Of a DNA stretch of 64,000 nt, positions 49,946-60,649 are shown one piece after another. The stretch spans positions 36,184,766 through 36,248,765 of the forward strand of contig CM076147.1 in the NCBI GenBank assembly GCA_038025085.1. Reading direction: 5' to 3'. A program made the translations under genes and the position numbers. A model generated the notes under the pieces. It saw only the letters and a program-made list of their open reading frames with translations, was not told where the DNA came from and did not search any database. This stretch comes from Tetragonia tetragonoides (taxonomy: Eukaryota; Streptophyta; Magnoliopsida; Caryophyllales; Aizoaceae). Positions within the stretch are counted from its first letter, which is position 1; every line of letters begins with the position of its first letter.

Positions 49946-51434
49946 TGTTATTTGAGAGGATCCTCCTTCAATTAGGAAGATTGTTTTTCTTCTGTGGGAA
50001 AAGTGATGAAGGGTTAACACAAACACCATTAACTTCACCTTCATACTCAAAGCTCAATCAAAATAAAACTCTAATAAAAAGTGCATGATAATGACTGGAA
50101 AGAATAAGAAGTAATGAATGCCCCCACAAATTCGAGCTTCATTTATTACAAATGACCAATATACAGTACTGTACAAAAACGGAAACCACATCCCACAAGA
50201 CAAAGAACACAATTTTTGATGTTATATATGCATTTGAGAATTGAGATTCCCTTCGTCCCAACCCACATCGCCTTTTCTCTCTCTTACCATTCTCTTCACT
50301 TTTTTTTACTTCACGTGCTGTTACTGCATCGCCCTGTGTTTCTATTGCTGATTTTGAACATCTCCACTTCAATAATTTATGCATCAGATGATTGTTTGTT
50401 TGTTCTAGTAAATGGAAGAGAGAGAAGCAAATAGTTGGAAGTAATTGCTCTGTAATAGCTGAAAATAGTTGATAAAGTACTGTAGTAGTTAGCTAATCAG
50501 TGAGCTGCTAGATAAATAGAAATTTTTGGTAAATTAACTGTTGAAGTAGCTAATATATATATAAAATGAAATAAAAAAAGATTTGTTAATATCAATAGTA
50601 TATTTTGTAATAGTCTCCAAAAACCAAGCAGAGAGACTCAATAATGGAACCTAGTGCCTGCCCTGCCTAGGTACCATGATATATGTCGTGAAATTCTACC
50701 CCACAATCAACTTTAAAACTCCTCTAAGGGCATTACTAAATTCATTGTCAGAGTTGCTTTAAGAAGACAAACTTTTTTATTTGTTATTAGAAGATCAGGA
50801 AATTTTCCTAAGATCAATAAGTTGACAGAAAAACTTACATGAGCCCGGGTACATGTGAACCAAAAAGTAATACCATCATGAACAGAAAGTAATACCCCCA
50901 AATCAAAAAGTAATACCTTATACATGTGACCATCGCATAAGAGAATTTTTTTTTAATTAGAACCGCCTCTATGGCTCTACCTACACGAAAAAAAGGGAAA
51001 AAGAAAAAAAGCACAATCCCCACAATTCTTCATAAACAACAGTAACATAAACAATCAATATTCAATAGTATGCCAAACGAAGCTAATTAAGTATAGAAGG
51101 ATCCATAAACAGATGTTTAGGTGCATAATGTAAGATTTTTACATCTGCCCAAATAGAAATTATAGATGATGCCGAAATCACCAGAGGATGACTGGGCATC
51201 ATATGATTGGATAATGACTTGGTATGCTATTGCGCCTATTTGCTAGTAGCTACGGAGAATGAATGGACCACAAAATATATGTACGTACTGCCGTCCATTT
51301 TCCTATGTGTTTGGCTTTATGTTAGGGACACACACAAAGACGAGGTAGTATACTACTACTTGCCTACACTTTTAACACCATCAAGGAAATATCCCTTTCA
51401 AAGGCAAATCCCTAGCATATGTAATCATCTGGTT
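49946..51434. other. Intergenic DNA
   Basis: AT-rich, no supported gene. The end nearest 51435 is the presumed 3' UTR of the small minus-strand gene. Confidence 0.5.
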
Positions 51435-52877
51435 TTAGTCCTTTGAATTCTTTGAGGAATCTGATATCATCTTCTGAATCAATTCGCTTGTCTCGGCTTC
51501 GGACATCCGATCTTCACTGCTCTTGCCCTGTGAATAAGCCTCAAAGAAATCTTTGTTCTCTTTTTCGAGCTCGTTCCATACTGAGAAGGTGTAAAATGGA
51601 GAGCTGATTAGTTAGGGTTGTACTTGAAAAGGCTTTGATTCAAAAACAATTGAAGACATGCAAGAATATATATGCTCAAAGTGGCAAAAATAAGTACTTA
51701 GGCAAATTATAACTCTTTATAAGGAATCTTGATCACACTTTTGGTTATAAGTTGCCTTAAGAACAAGTTCCACCCAATTGTTAACATCCTCAAATGCACC
51801 TTATGAGAGAGTACTCAGAGTGTGTTCTTTTTCATTGAAAAGAACTCAACTCCACAGAATTGAATAATAATATGTGAGAGAAAAAGTAAATCACTAAACA
51901 GAACCAAAACTCCACTTTGAACCGAACCGATTCTAAAATAAGTGGAAAAGAACACATTCTCAGGCAATCCAAGCTCGAACTGGGATGTGCATGAAGAGGG
52001 TGAAAGATGCCCAAATGAGTAATGAGGCAAACACAGCCTGCTTTCTTCCTCTACTTTTTTTTTTTTTTTTTTTTTTTTGTGAGGGGATTTCTTCCTCTAC
52101 TGTTATCAACTCCTGTTATGGCAATCCCATCAACAGGTATGTTTGTTTTTTTCCCTTTTTTTGATCTCACCAACAGGTATGGGTACTATAACTAATAAGA
52201 AGCATAATAGGCTGATTCGGGACGTAAATGACATTCTAAGAAAGGGAAAGACAAAAAACAGCTAGCAAGGGAACAGTGCTAGTTGTATCCAAGTCATGCT
52301 CCAAAAGGGTAAACAACAGTATGATGTAAATTGTACTACCTAAAAACAATATGAACCCTTGTACATGTATGTAAGATTTTTTTTCTTCCAAAATTAACTT
52401 CATGCAATGATTAAAGCAGCTGAATCAAGCAAAGGGAGCCTGTGAAGATATAAAAGCTAGAGAGAGATGATCATAACATAAAACTCAGTAGAAAGATGCC
52501 AAAGTTGGCTTCTTGTGACTGGGAAAAGCCATGCATGCAGTAAAATATAGACATGAAAGAGAAAGCCAACCAGTGGAAGTGATAACTGGTTTGATGTCAG
52601 CATGTTTTGACAAGGCCTCCATGCACTCTTCCTTTGTCATGTGGAAGATCAAACACTTCTCTATCAGATGTTGCACCTACATAAAGAAAATTATGAAATC
52701 ATCAATCAGCTGAACCAAACTAACCAAATCAAACCAAACTAAACCAAACCAAACCAAACCAAACCAAACCAAATAACTAGTTAATGATCACTAGTTAAAT
52801 GATCACTAATTATATGAGAAACATCAAAAGGAAAAATTTCTAACCATGTGTATGTAAGAAGCAGAGGAATCATCCAT
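51435..52877 (-). CDS. Small conserved plant protein, A_thal_3526 (TIGR01589) type (94 aa, three exons)
   Basis: Exons: 52877-52845 (11 codons, MDDSSASYIHM), 52676-52571 and 51580-51435. Joins are phase 0 and phase 1 with good signals (ATG|GTTAGA, TTATGTAG|GTG, ACTG|GTTGG, TTCTCAG|TA). The product is 94 aa. The core VQHLIEKCLIFHMTKEECME, followed by ITSTVWNELEKEN and DFFEAY, matches the plant-specific uncharacterised domain of that name, known in many angiosperms and without defined biochemistry. The C terminus is acidic and Ser-rich. No signal peptide or membrane segment is present. The short exons make it easy to miss. Intron 2 contains a MITE and a poly-T retroinsertion, and intron 1 an AACCA microsatellite. 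Confidence 0.85.
51819..51958. mobile_element. Small MITE with MULE-like ends in intron 2 of the 94-aa gene
   Basis: 140 bases with ends AGTGTGTTCTTTTTC and, reverse-complemented, AATGTGTTCTTTTCC, flanked on both sides by CTCAG. The GTGTGTTCTTTTCC ends resemble those of the large element at 27871-40806 (AGGGTGTGTTCTTTTCC), so it may be a deletion derivative mobilised by the same family. Confidence 0.6.
52056..52087 (-). mobile_element. Minimal retroposed tail: T run plus GTGAGGGGA in a 14-bp target duplication
   Basis: TTTCTTCCTCTACT occurs at 52042-52055 and again at 52088-52101, enclosing only 32 bases: ~23 T then GTGAGGGGA. On the minus strand this is a short 3' end followed by poly-A, as left by an extremely 5'-truncated LINE-driven insertion. 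Confidence 0.75.
52713..52774 (+). repeat. AACCA microsatellite
   Basis: Runs of AAACC/AACCA units with a few interruptions, within intron 1 of the 94-aa gene. Confidence 0.85.
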
Positions 52878-53082
52878 GATACAAGATTTGGTTCTAAGAA
52901 TGAAGAAAAAATCAATAAAAGGGCAAAGGTAAAATGGACTTGATACTTATTTTTGAAGGTGAAATGGACATAAAAGTTAAGAAAAAGGGAGTTGGTAAGG
53001 TGAGATTGCTCACACCCCAGAGTCCAACGGGGGGAATTTAACACGATCACGGAAAAAGAGAATGGTGGTGTGGGGGTACAAG

Positions 53083-53094
53083 TCCCACGTGGGA
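53083..53094. promoter_or_regulatory. Palindromic G-box TCCCACGTGGGA
   Basis: A 12-base perfect palindrome with CACGTG core, ~210 bases upstream of the ATG at 52877. Such sites bind plant bZIP and bHLH factors (light, ABA). A second CACGTG lies at 53194-53199. Function inferred from sequence and position. Confidence 0.55.
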
Positions 53095-53193
53095 GATGAA
53101 CGATTATTGGTTGAGAGGGGATTAGAGGAGATTTGTAAATGATCAATTTGCTTGTCATGTGTGTAATGCAGTGCATTTAGGGAATCCCCCCTT

Positions 53194-53199
53194 CACGTG
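53194..53199. promoter_or_regulatory. Second CACGTG box
   Basis: CTTCACGTGACT, 105 bases further from the gene than the palindromic G-box. Pairing of two such boxes in one promoter strengthens both. Confidence 0.4.
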
Positions 53200-56100
53200 A
53201 CTGGTAGGGCCCTTAATGCCATTTTGAGCTAAGCTAAATAAGACTCTCCCAATGGACAAATGCAAAAACACCAACGTGGCTTCTCCCTAAACTAGATTTT
53301 GATCTTATTGCCTATACAAGCCAATGGTGTGGCTACATTTGGCAGTATAAAAAACTTGCAAGAGATCTGGCAATTGTAACAACTAACAAGACCCGTAACC
53401 GTAATAACACCGTTTAAATTCCCTTGTGATAATTGAAATTGTAGCATTAACATCAATGGCTTTTTCACATGATTGATACATGCTGTCAACAACAAAATAT
53501 GATAGGTACATAACAATATGGCATCAACCTTTACGTAAAGACATTTAGACGTGATCATCCAAGTCTTTGCTTAATCAAACCATGCAAGGGCAAGTGTGCA
53601 ACCTATCAGCTCTAACAAATAATAAGGCCTCATTATAATAAACTTAGCCACGAAAGAAAAGGGGATATCAAGATAACACATTGTGAATATGAATAATATG
53701 AAAAACTATTGCTTGCATCCAAAATTAATTACCTGGAAGTTTATCTTGTTTACTTGCATGGTGTGTGTGGTTTGCGTGCTATTACCCACACTTGCGGTTT
53801 ATCCAGTACACACGCTAAGAGGTAGTGGCTGCAGGTTCTCGTATACAAAAAAAAAAATGTATATAAACATATTGCCGCCACAACTACACTATCATACTTG
53901 TTTAGAGTGAGGGGAACTGTTGCCCAAGGTATAAACATTCTACCCCCATCAGGTCTGTCTTGTCTAGCTTTACCATGTTATTTACTCCCCTCACTCACTT
54001 AGCAGAAACTATCAAGGAAAAACAAAGGCCTCCACATAATGCTCCCGTACCATTGTCTATAAGGTTTTTTTTTTTCAGGTGATTTTCTAGAAGCTTAATT
54101 TGCTGCCTTTTGATTGCTTCTACCTTAATCATGTCAGGCAGCTATGGAACTATACATCTTGCTACAGATATAATCTTTTAGATCCAATCCTTATATTTTT
54201 TGGAATCAATCATACAGATCAAGCAACTTAAATTATAATCATGGACAAACCTAATAATAGTGCACAAAGTACCTATGATTAGTAAATTTCTGCAGGAGGA
54301 GCCCATTTCAGCTTTTCCTGTAGAGATGCCAAATAAAGTGATCATTACAGTGTTGAATCGTTGCCGCCACACAAAAGAGATCATGAACGCTATCCAGGAA
54401 ATTAGAGTAAATTGAACACATTTGTGACTAAAATAGAAGGCAGTAGTACATACTTTTGTCTCTAAGCAATTCTACACAGATGATGACCATGGAGAGGGGA
54501 TTATGATAAGGGACCTTATCTCCAAGTAACAAGCTCCGTTTGCAGTTGACAATCAGTTTGAAGCCCCTAACCCCAACACCTCCCCTACCGCAAACACAAA
54601 AAAAAAAAAAAAAAAAAAAAAAGACCAAAAAAAAGAAGAAATAAAAAAGGAGACAGAGAAGAAAAGTAAAGAAAACATAAACAAGCAAAAAAATAAAGAA
54701 AATAGGGACAACCATTGTCTATGAAAGTGGGTCCAGCAAATGGCAGCAGCAAGAAATATTCTGATGTCTTTTGTAAACAAAATCTTCCATTATTATTATT
54801 ATTTTTTTCTTGTTTGCCATTGTACATAACCCTTTTTTTGCAAGTTACAATTATACTTAGCATTTTTTTATCAACAAGAATTATCCTAGTAATAAAAATA
54901 GCAATCACTTATACCAATATCAATTAGGAGGAAATAAATGGCAGCAAGTGTAACATTCAGCCTGCAGAGATATTTTTCTTTGATATGTTTTCCAATCCTC
55001 ATCTGTACAAAGTGGGGTACCGTAAAAATCTTGGCCTGACAAGACAAGAAGAAAGCAGATTCTGATGCAAGTTGAAGATGAATATCCTGTAAAACTAAGA
55101 AGGCTTAGTTCATGGAAGAAAGGTCTCAGTTGGCGTGCTAAACGTTTATAATTCCTACAATACCAACTGCTGAAGTGCTTGTATACGGCAATCCATGTCT
55201 TTTTTTTCCCTAATTACATTATAAGGTTAAAGAGCATATGCAACCACTTATCAATATACCACATGATAAGAGTTAATACCGGGGAGGAGCATGCATGCTG
55301 GACACCCAATCAGTGGGAATTCTACAATTGATCCATATCCAGTAGCATGCAGACCGAGACAACATAGCTACCTGGGGTTGCAAAGCACATAAAAACATTT
55401 ACTATTAAAAAAATTTATGCTTGTCCTGGGACATAGCAGAATCTATGCTTAGTTACCTTGGCACACAAGTGTCAATACAAACGTCGGCATCACAATATAA
55501 CTGTGTCTAATAATGTCCATATAACTACATACTTTAAATTTTCAAATTAATGACCACATGAGATTTGGTTAAGCTCTCTAGTACTTTATCTTGTACTTTA
55601 CATACTCATGTACAGATTTGATATTAAACAATCTGAGAAAGTAACATTTTCTATAAAAGTAATAGCACTAATATCCTTAAGCAATTACACTGTTGCAAGA
55701 AAGCGAGCTTTTTGCGCAGTAATCCTGCGACTGAGATTGATGTTTTCTCTTCACAGGGGCAGCTAAATAACAACTTCTAGGGTACATGACGAGTAGAATA
55801 ATTTTCAGAGTATGTGATTTACATAGTATCAGGAAAAATGAAATTAATTAGAGAAGGAAAATATGAAACTGCAAGTATGTTGTAACAGCAAGGTGAGCCA
55901 ATACGGATACTACTGGGACTAGTCAACTTCTAGCTACTGGACAACTCTCAAACACATATGGAAGGGAGAATTTAAAATGTGTCAAGCATAACTGCACAAG
56001 TATACCTACGAAGTGGTCCAGCAGGCCCAAACTTGCAAAAACAATAAATTCTAAGTTTCAAAACTATGGACCCGCACAAAGTTTTCAGAAATATTTTCTA

Positions 56101-56935
56101 CTGACAAGATGGATGCCTTATCTTCAAAGTCACAGGGACATATACGAATTTGCATGAATGTATCACACAAACTTGTGTCACCTTTTTTGTTTGAGGCAAT
56201 GGGGGGAGAAGTAAAGAAAACTTCATAGCCAACCAAATTATGAATGACAACCTAGGTTTAGTCAAAAGACCAAGCCAAAACCCCCACAAGATACAACCCA
56301 AAACCACCATCCCATTGGCCAACACCCAGAAATAAGGATGAGAAAGACATAAGCAAATCACTTATCCAAAGTAAAAGGGACAGAACCTAAGTCATAAGGA
56401 AATATATGAAACTCAAGGAAAAAAAATCAGAGTAGTAATGGTAGCCTTCAATCCACATACATGATATAGCACCTCTGAAACAAGGTTACTAGCTTAATCA
56501 TTGCATAACTTATCCAAACGACTATGACAGAGGCTGAATAAACCGGACATTTATATCACTTCCAACAACTGAATGTAGCACAATAGGAGCGATTAGATCT
56601 CTTCTTTTCTATATTGTCTCTTCACCCTCCCAGCGAAATTGTTGTCTACCACCAAAGCGCAAAGGTTCAAATATGCTCTCCAAACAAAGGGTTACCAAAA
56701 AATTTCCCAATATAATGACTGAACACATTTGACAACTGAATATTCATCATATTCCTAAGGATAATTATGTATGTTGATTAGCTGTCCTGTCACCCTTTCT
56801 TCCGCAGTTCCGCTAGAGCAAGCACATATAGCTCATAAATCATGGACACTAAACAATCCTGACTTGGCAGGAGATCCATACTAGGTGTCAATGTTCTAAG
56901 AAATAATAAGTTTCTGTATAATGTGAGTTCGGTTC

Positions 56936-57018
56936 AATTCAATTCAACAACGATAACACCACCACTCAGGCACTCACCACAAGGCCTTAATCTACCGAGT
57001 AAAGTTGGCTACATAAGT
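56936..57018 (-). mobile_element. Possible Au-like SINE 3' remnant
   Basis: On the minus strand TATGTAGCCAACTTTACTCG is followed by GTAGATTAAGGCCTTGTGGTG and an AT-rich tail with GTTGTTG. This resembles the 3' region of the Au SINE family (TGTAGCCGACCCCACTTAG). No tRNA head is visible. A similar scrap lies at ~7870-7915. Confidence 0.4.
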
Positions 57019-57354
57019 TAGATATCAACAAGCAAAGAGAAGAATCTATTTAATCAGCAACAAAGTTCAAGACTGTTAACTATTTCCTACCTAATACAAC
57101 CCCACTACCCCAGTTTCAAACCTATTTCCCTAATCAAACCAAAAGGACATATCATGGTAAATCGATCAAGCCTATATAGATCCGCCCAAAATTGAACATC
57201 ACAGTCAGTAATAAATGAACGACAGATACCATCCATCAATAAAGACATGAGCAAGAGACATATCACCATTACTAAGAAAATAGTACCCACAAAAGATGAA
57301 AATAGAAACATCAACATCTAAAGAAGGTGAAGCATTTTAATACGAGGCAATTTC

Positions 57355-57565
57355 AACCACCAATCCATTGACAAAAACATCAATAACCTAAAGAAAGTGA
57401 AGCATTTCGATACAAAACAAAAAAATTTGAAGAAATTACATTTTCACCTGCAATTTGCAACCACCAATCAATTGACAAAAGCATCAATAATCTAAAGAAG
57501 GTGAAAAATTGAAGTACATCGTAGAACATACCTGCAAGTGCAAGTTGCAACCACTCATCAATCGA
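57355..57565. repeat. Imperfect ~105-bp tandem repeat around putative splice donors
   Basis: CAACCACCAATC(C/A)ATTGAC recurs at ~57355 and ~57460, and a diverged form (CAACCACTCATCAATCGA) at ~57550. Each unit carries TCAATAA(C/T)CTAAAGAA(A/G)GTGAA or a relic of it. Confidence 0.6.
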
Positions 57566-57830
57566 TAAGATTGATAAGATTATACTGTAGAATAATCGCG
57601 ACTAAGATTGACCTAGAAATTAATCATTATACAGAAAATTAACGAACATTGCGATTCATTTTGGGGCAAACAAACCCTAATAGGGTTTTGAAATCGCGAT
57701 ATGCAGCGAAAAACGCATATATTTTCATCAGTTGAATAAACTAATGAAGCGTTTTTTTTTTTGCGTTTGGAAATGCGAATGATTTCATAATTAGGTGAAT
57801 GTAAAAGGGCGGGAAATAATCTAAATTTCA

Positions 57831-58590
57831 AGGATCTGGTCTAGATCTAATTCTCTAGGACTAGGACTGTATAAAAGTGAGTCAAACCGACTTTGCGAGT
57901 TCTTGGACACGGCTTTGGGTCCGACTCGAATGCTTCACAAGTCGAGCCCGAGCCTAATATAAATATATTGTTAACTCGGATTTTAACCTCTTAATTATCA
58001 CACTGGTTGAATTTAAGTTTTTTTTTGGAAAATGATAACTTGTATTTCACACCAATATAGTGCCCATAAAACATAGTACATCCTAATAGCACCTAGCCAA
58101 TGCGGCTCCCTGAAATCTTTTCTATAGAGAGATACTAATCACATAAGCAAAGCAAATTGCTTTGACTAACAAGCTAAACAATCAAACCAATAACAAACCA
58201 AGGCTAACTCACAGGGTTGCCAAATCTCTCAAAACATGGCACATACAATTGGGACTGTATGTCAATAATAATCTGTACAGGACAGATTAAAATTTCTAAA
58301 TTTTTATTTGGATTATGCGAATTAAATTTGGTTGTCAAGTTTGATTGTTGATGACGTTTTCTTATATCCCATAATTCTTTTGATTACTAATCTAAGTTGT
58401 TCATCGGACGATAAAAGAATTATATTACTAAAATGTACAAATTTGGCGGTATTTGGAATATCAAGTTAAGCTATGAGTTGAGCACAAACCACAATTCTTG
58501 CCCCTAATGCCCTTAGTCGTAGCTGAAAGTCAACTCAAGCTTAGATTGGCTTTATTAAATGTTATTATACTCTTGATACAAAATATTATA
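57831..58590. other. Intergenic, with a CTCG-rich element end
   Basis: 57870-57960 is rich in GACTCG/TCGAGCC motifs, matched by GACTCG/CTCGGCTCGGCTGAG at 59195-59310. The two may be ends of one older element into which the MITE at 58591 inserted. No gene seen. Confidence 0.4.
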
Positions 58591-59083
58591 CTTTTTTCTG
58601 TTCCAATATAATCTTCTCAGGAATGACAACAATTAGTAAGAAAAGTTGAAACCATTACAAACTTCTCTCCTTTGCCCCTGGTTTAGTGACATAAGAGAGA
58701 TTTGGGACCATAATCACATGGGTTATTGCTATTCTATTTAACTGAGAAAGAGAGAGTTCGAAAATTCTGGTGATAGAGGCTTTTTAATGGCGATAGAGAT
58801 AAGAGAGATAAAGCTATGGTGTGTGGGAGCAGATGATTAGGGGCAAGATATTAGGGTTAGATGTATTTGGGAGGTACGATTAATATTGGGGTATATGGGT
58901 GGTTTAAAGTGGGTGGGTAATAAATTTGGATAGGAATTAGGTGAATAAAATGGGGTGATTTAATGAGTAAGTGAGGGATAGTATAGGTATTTAACACAAA
59001 AAACTTACTATATAAAGTAGTGAAAATGTTATATTGGGACGACCCAAAATAGAATATGAGAAGAATATATTAGGACAGAGGAG
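58591..59083. mobile_element. Stowaway-like MITE (493 bp) with TA duplication
   Basis: Left end CTTTTTTCTGTTCCAATATA; the right end, reverse-complemented, CTCCTCTGTCCTAATATATT. Inverted match of ~30 bases with a few differences. TA precedes at 58589-58590 and follows at 59084-59085. No coding capacity. Confidence 0.7.
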
Positions 59084-59085
59084 TA

Positions 59086-60649
59086 GTTAATTGTTGAAAT
59101 AGATTGGTTTAAAAAATTATCATCAAAGTTGTTTTTGTTTATCATAAAATACTTGATGGTTATAGTCAAGCATAACCTCTTAAATCCATATAATACTCGA
59201 CTCGATCAAAACTCGTTTAAAATTTGCTCGATAAGAAACGAGCCAAGTACGAGCACCAATATGATGCTCGTTTATTGAGCACGAACACAGAAATACTCGG
59301 CTCGGCTGAGTTTAATAAGTATTTGCATTGTTTTTGTCCTTTTAGAAAACGGAATTAATGTACAAAAGATGAACCATTGAGTTAAGAAAAAAAAAAGTTG
59401 AACTGGGCATTGGGGATTGGGAATGGGAGGCTAGCACGAGCGAGTTCTGCAAAGTAAGCAGCGTCTACGACCCGGCCGGCCTATTCCCCCTCCAAAAATA
59501 ACTGCGCACCAATTTTTGTTGATTGCGCTGCGGTCGGTTCTCACCGCCCCGCTTTGTTTTCCTTACTCATTAGTTTAAGGCAGTTTGTAAAGGCCTTTCG
59601 AACTTCTCTTTATACTGCTACCTCCCTTGCTTCTTTGTTTTCCCCATCGATGTGGGACACAAAAATGCAACAAATAAAAAATCTTATACGTGTTTGGCTC
59701 TAGGTACACTCAATACATCTGAAGAGCTGCTACAGCTTATGACAGAGAAGCCAAGGTGAATTTCCCTAATGAAGAAGAAAACAGCAGCAACAACAACAAC
59801 AACAACAACAACAACGACAACGACAACAACAATAAACGAACCCGTCGTCAATCTGCAATCACCTCATATCAACAGTTCAATAACAGCTCTTATTTACCCC
59901 AATGAAAAGTTTGAATTTTGGGTACTTGAATCAACAAATCCAGCCATTGTCATCAAATGGGTTGGGTTTAAATGAGGATAACTCATCCGGGTTTGTCACA
60001 GAATCTGATTATAATCCCTCAAATTTGATGGGTCTATTTATCAAGTGAAGGAAGAGGTGAGAGTATTTAGTCTAGTGAGAGAGAGAGATTCTTCATTTAG
60101 GTGAATTATTCATTTGGCAAAATCTACAGCCATCTTTACAGAAAAGTGAATGCATAATTATTCTTGCTATGTTTGAAAATGAAATTGTATCCCCTTGATA
60201 AGTTAGATTTTAATCGTACGACTTGGAAATAATTGGCAGAAGAATTGAGAAGGGCTGGACAAGCTATTCAACCACATAACCTTGCTACTAATAACTTACA
60301 GTAATTCAATAACCACTACCACCAGAACTGATAAGCACACAGCAAACTCCAATTATTTTTCAAAATTACATGACCAATTCCGCCCCCTCGAAAGGCGCTG
60401 CAGAAGACAGAAGCTGGGGGTACTATACAATAGTATACGGAGTACATAATAATACATACAAGCAGGCACAAGACATCTGACAGAAACAAATCCTGCGCGA
60501 TACAACAATGAAGATACAAGAATTAACAAAATTACACCCGGATCAGGTAGAAATCACCAAAAATGGGATGTACATGTATATATATACACATTATAATCTC
60601 CCTAAAGAATGGCATCAATAATATATATTGGATTTCGGAAGCAATGCTG
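59086..60649. other. Intergenic with an AAC microsatellite; 3' flank of the sulfate transporter
   Basis: An (AAC)n tract at 59784-59834 makes an artificial poly-Thr frame. The right part, ~60300-60649, is the likely 3' UTR of the minus-strand transporter. No gene supported. Confidence 0.5.

Larger units (their letters stand above)
53200..57830. other. 4.6 kb without a recognisable coding gene
   Basis: Short open frames show no family. Minus-strand splice-donor-like sites (GCAG|GTATG at ~57533, GCAG|GTGAAA at ~57448) downstream of a leader-like block with AAACCCTATTAGGGTTTG (57670-57690) suggest the start of a non-coding or weakly coding transcript running leftwards. A long A run lies at 54599-54622. 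Confidence 0.35.

Noticed and set aside
54428..54908. Phe-rich hydrophobic frames that look like membrane proteins
   Set aside because: They are translations across a long A run (54599-54622) read in antisense.
59769..59975. 68-aa poly-Thr protein
   Set aside because: It is created by an AAC microsatellite; no homology.
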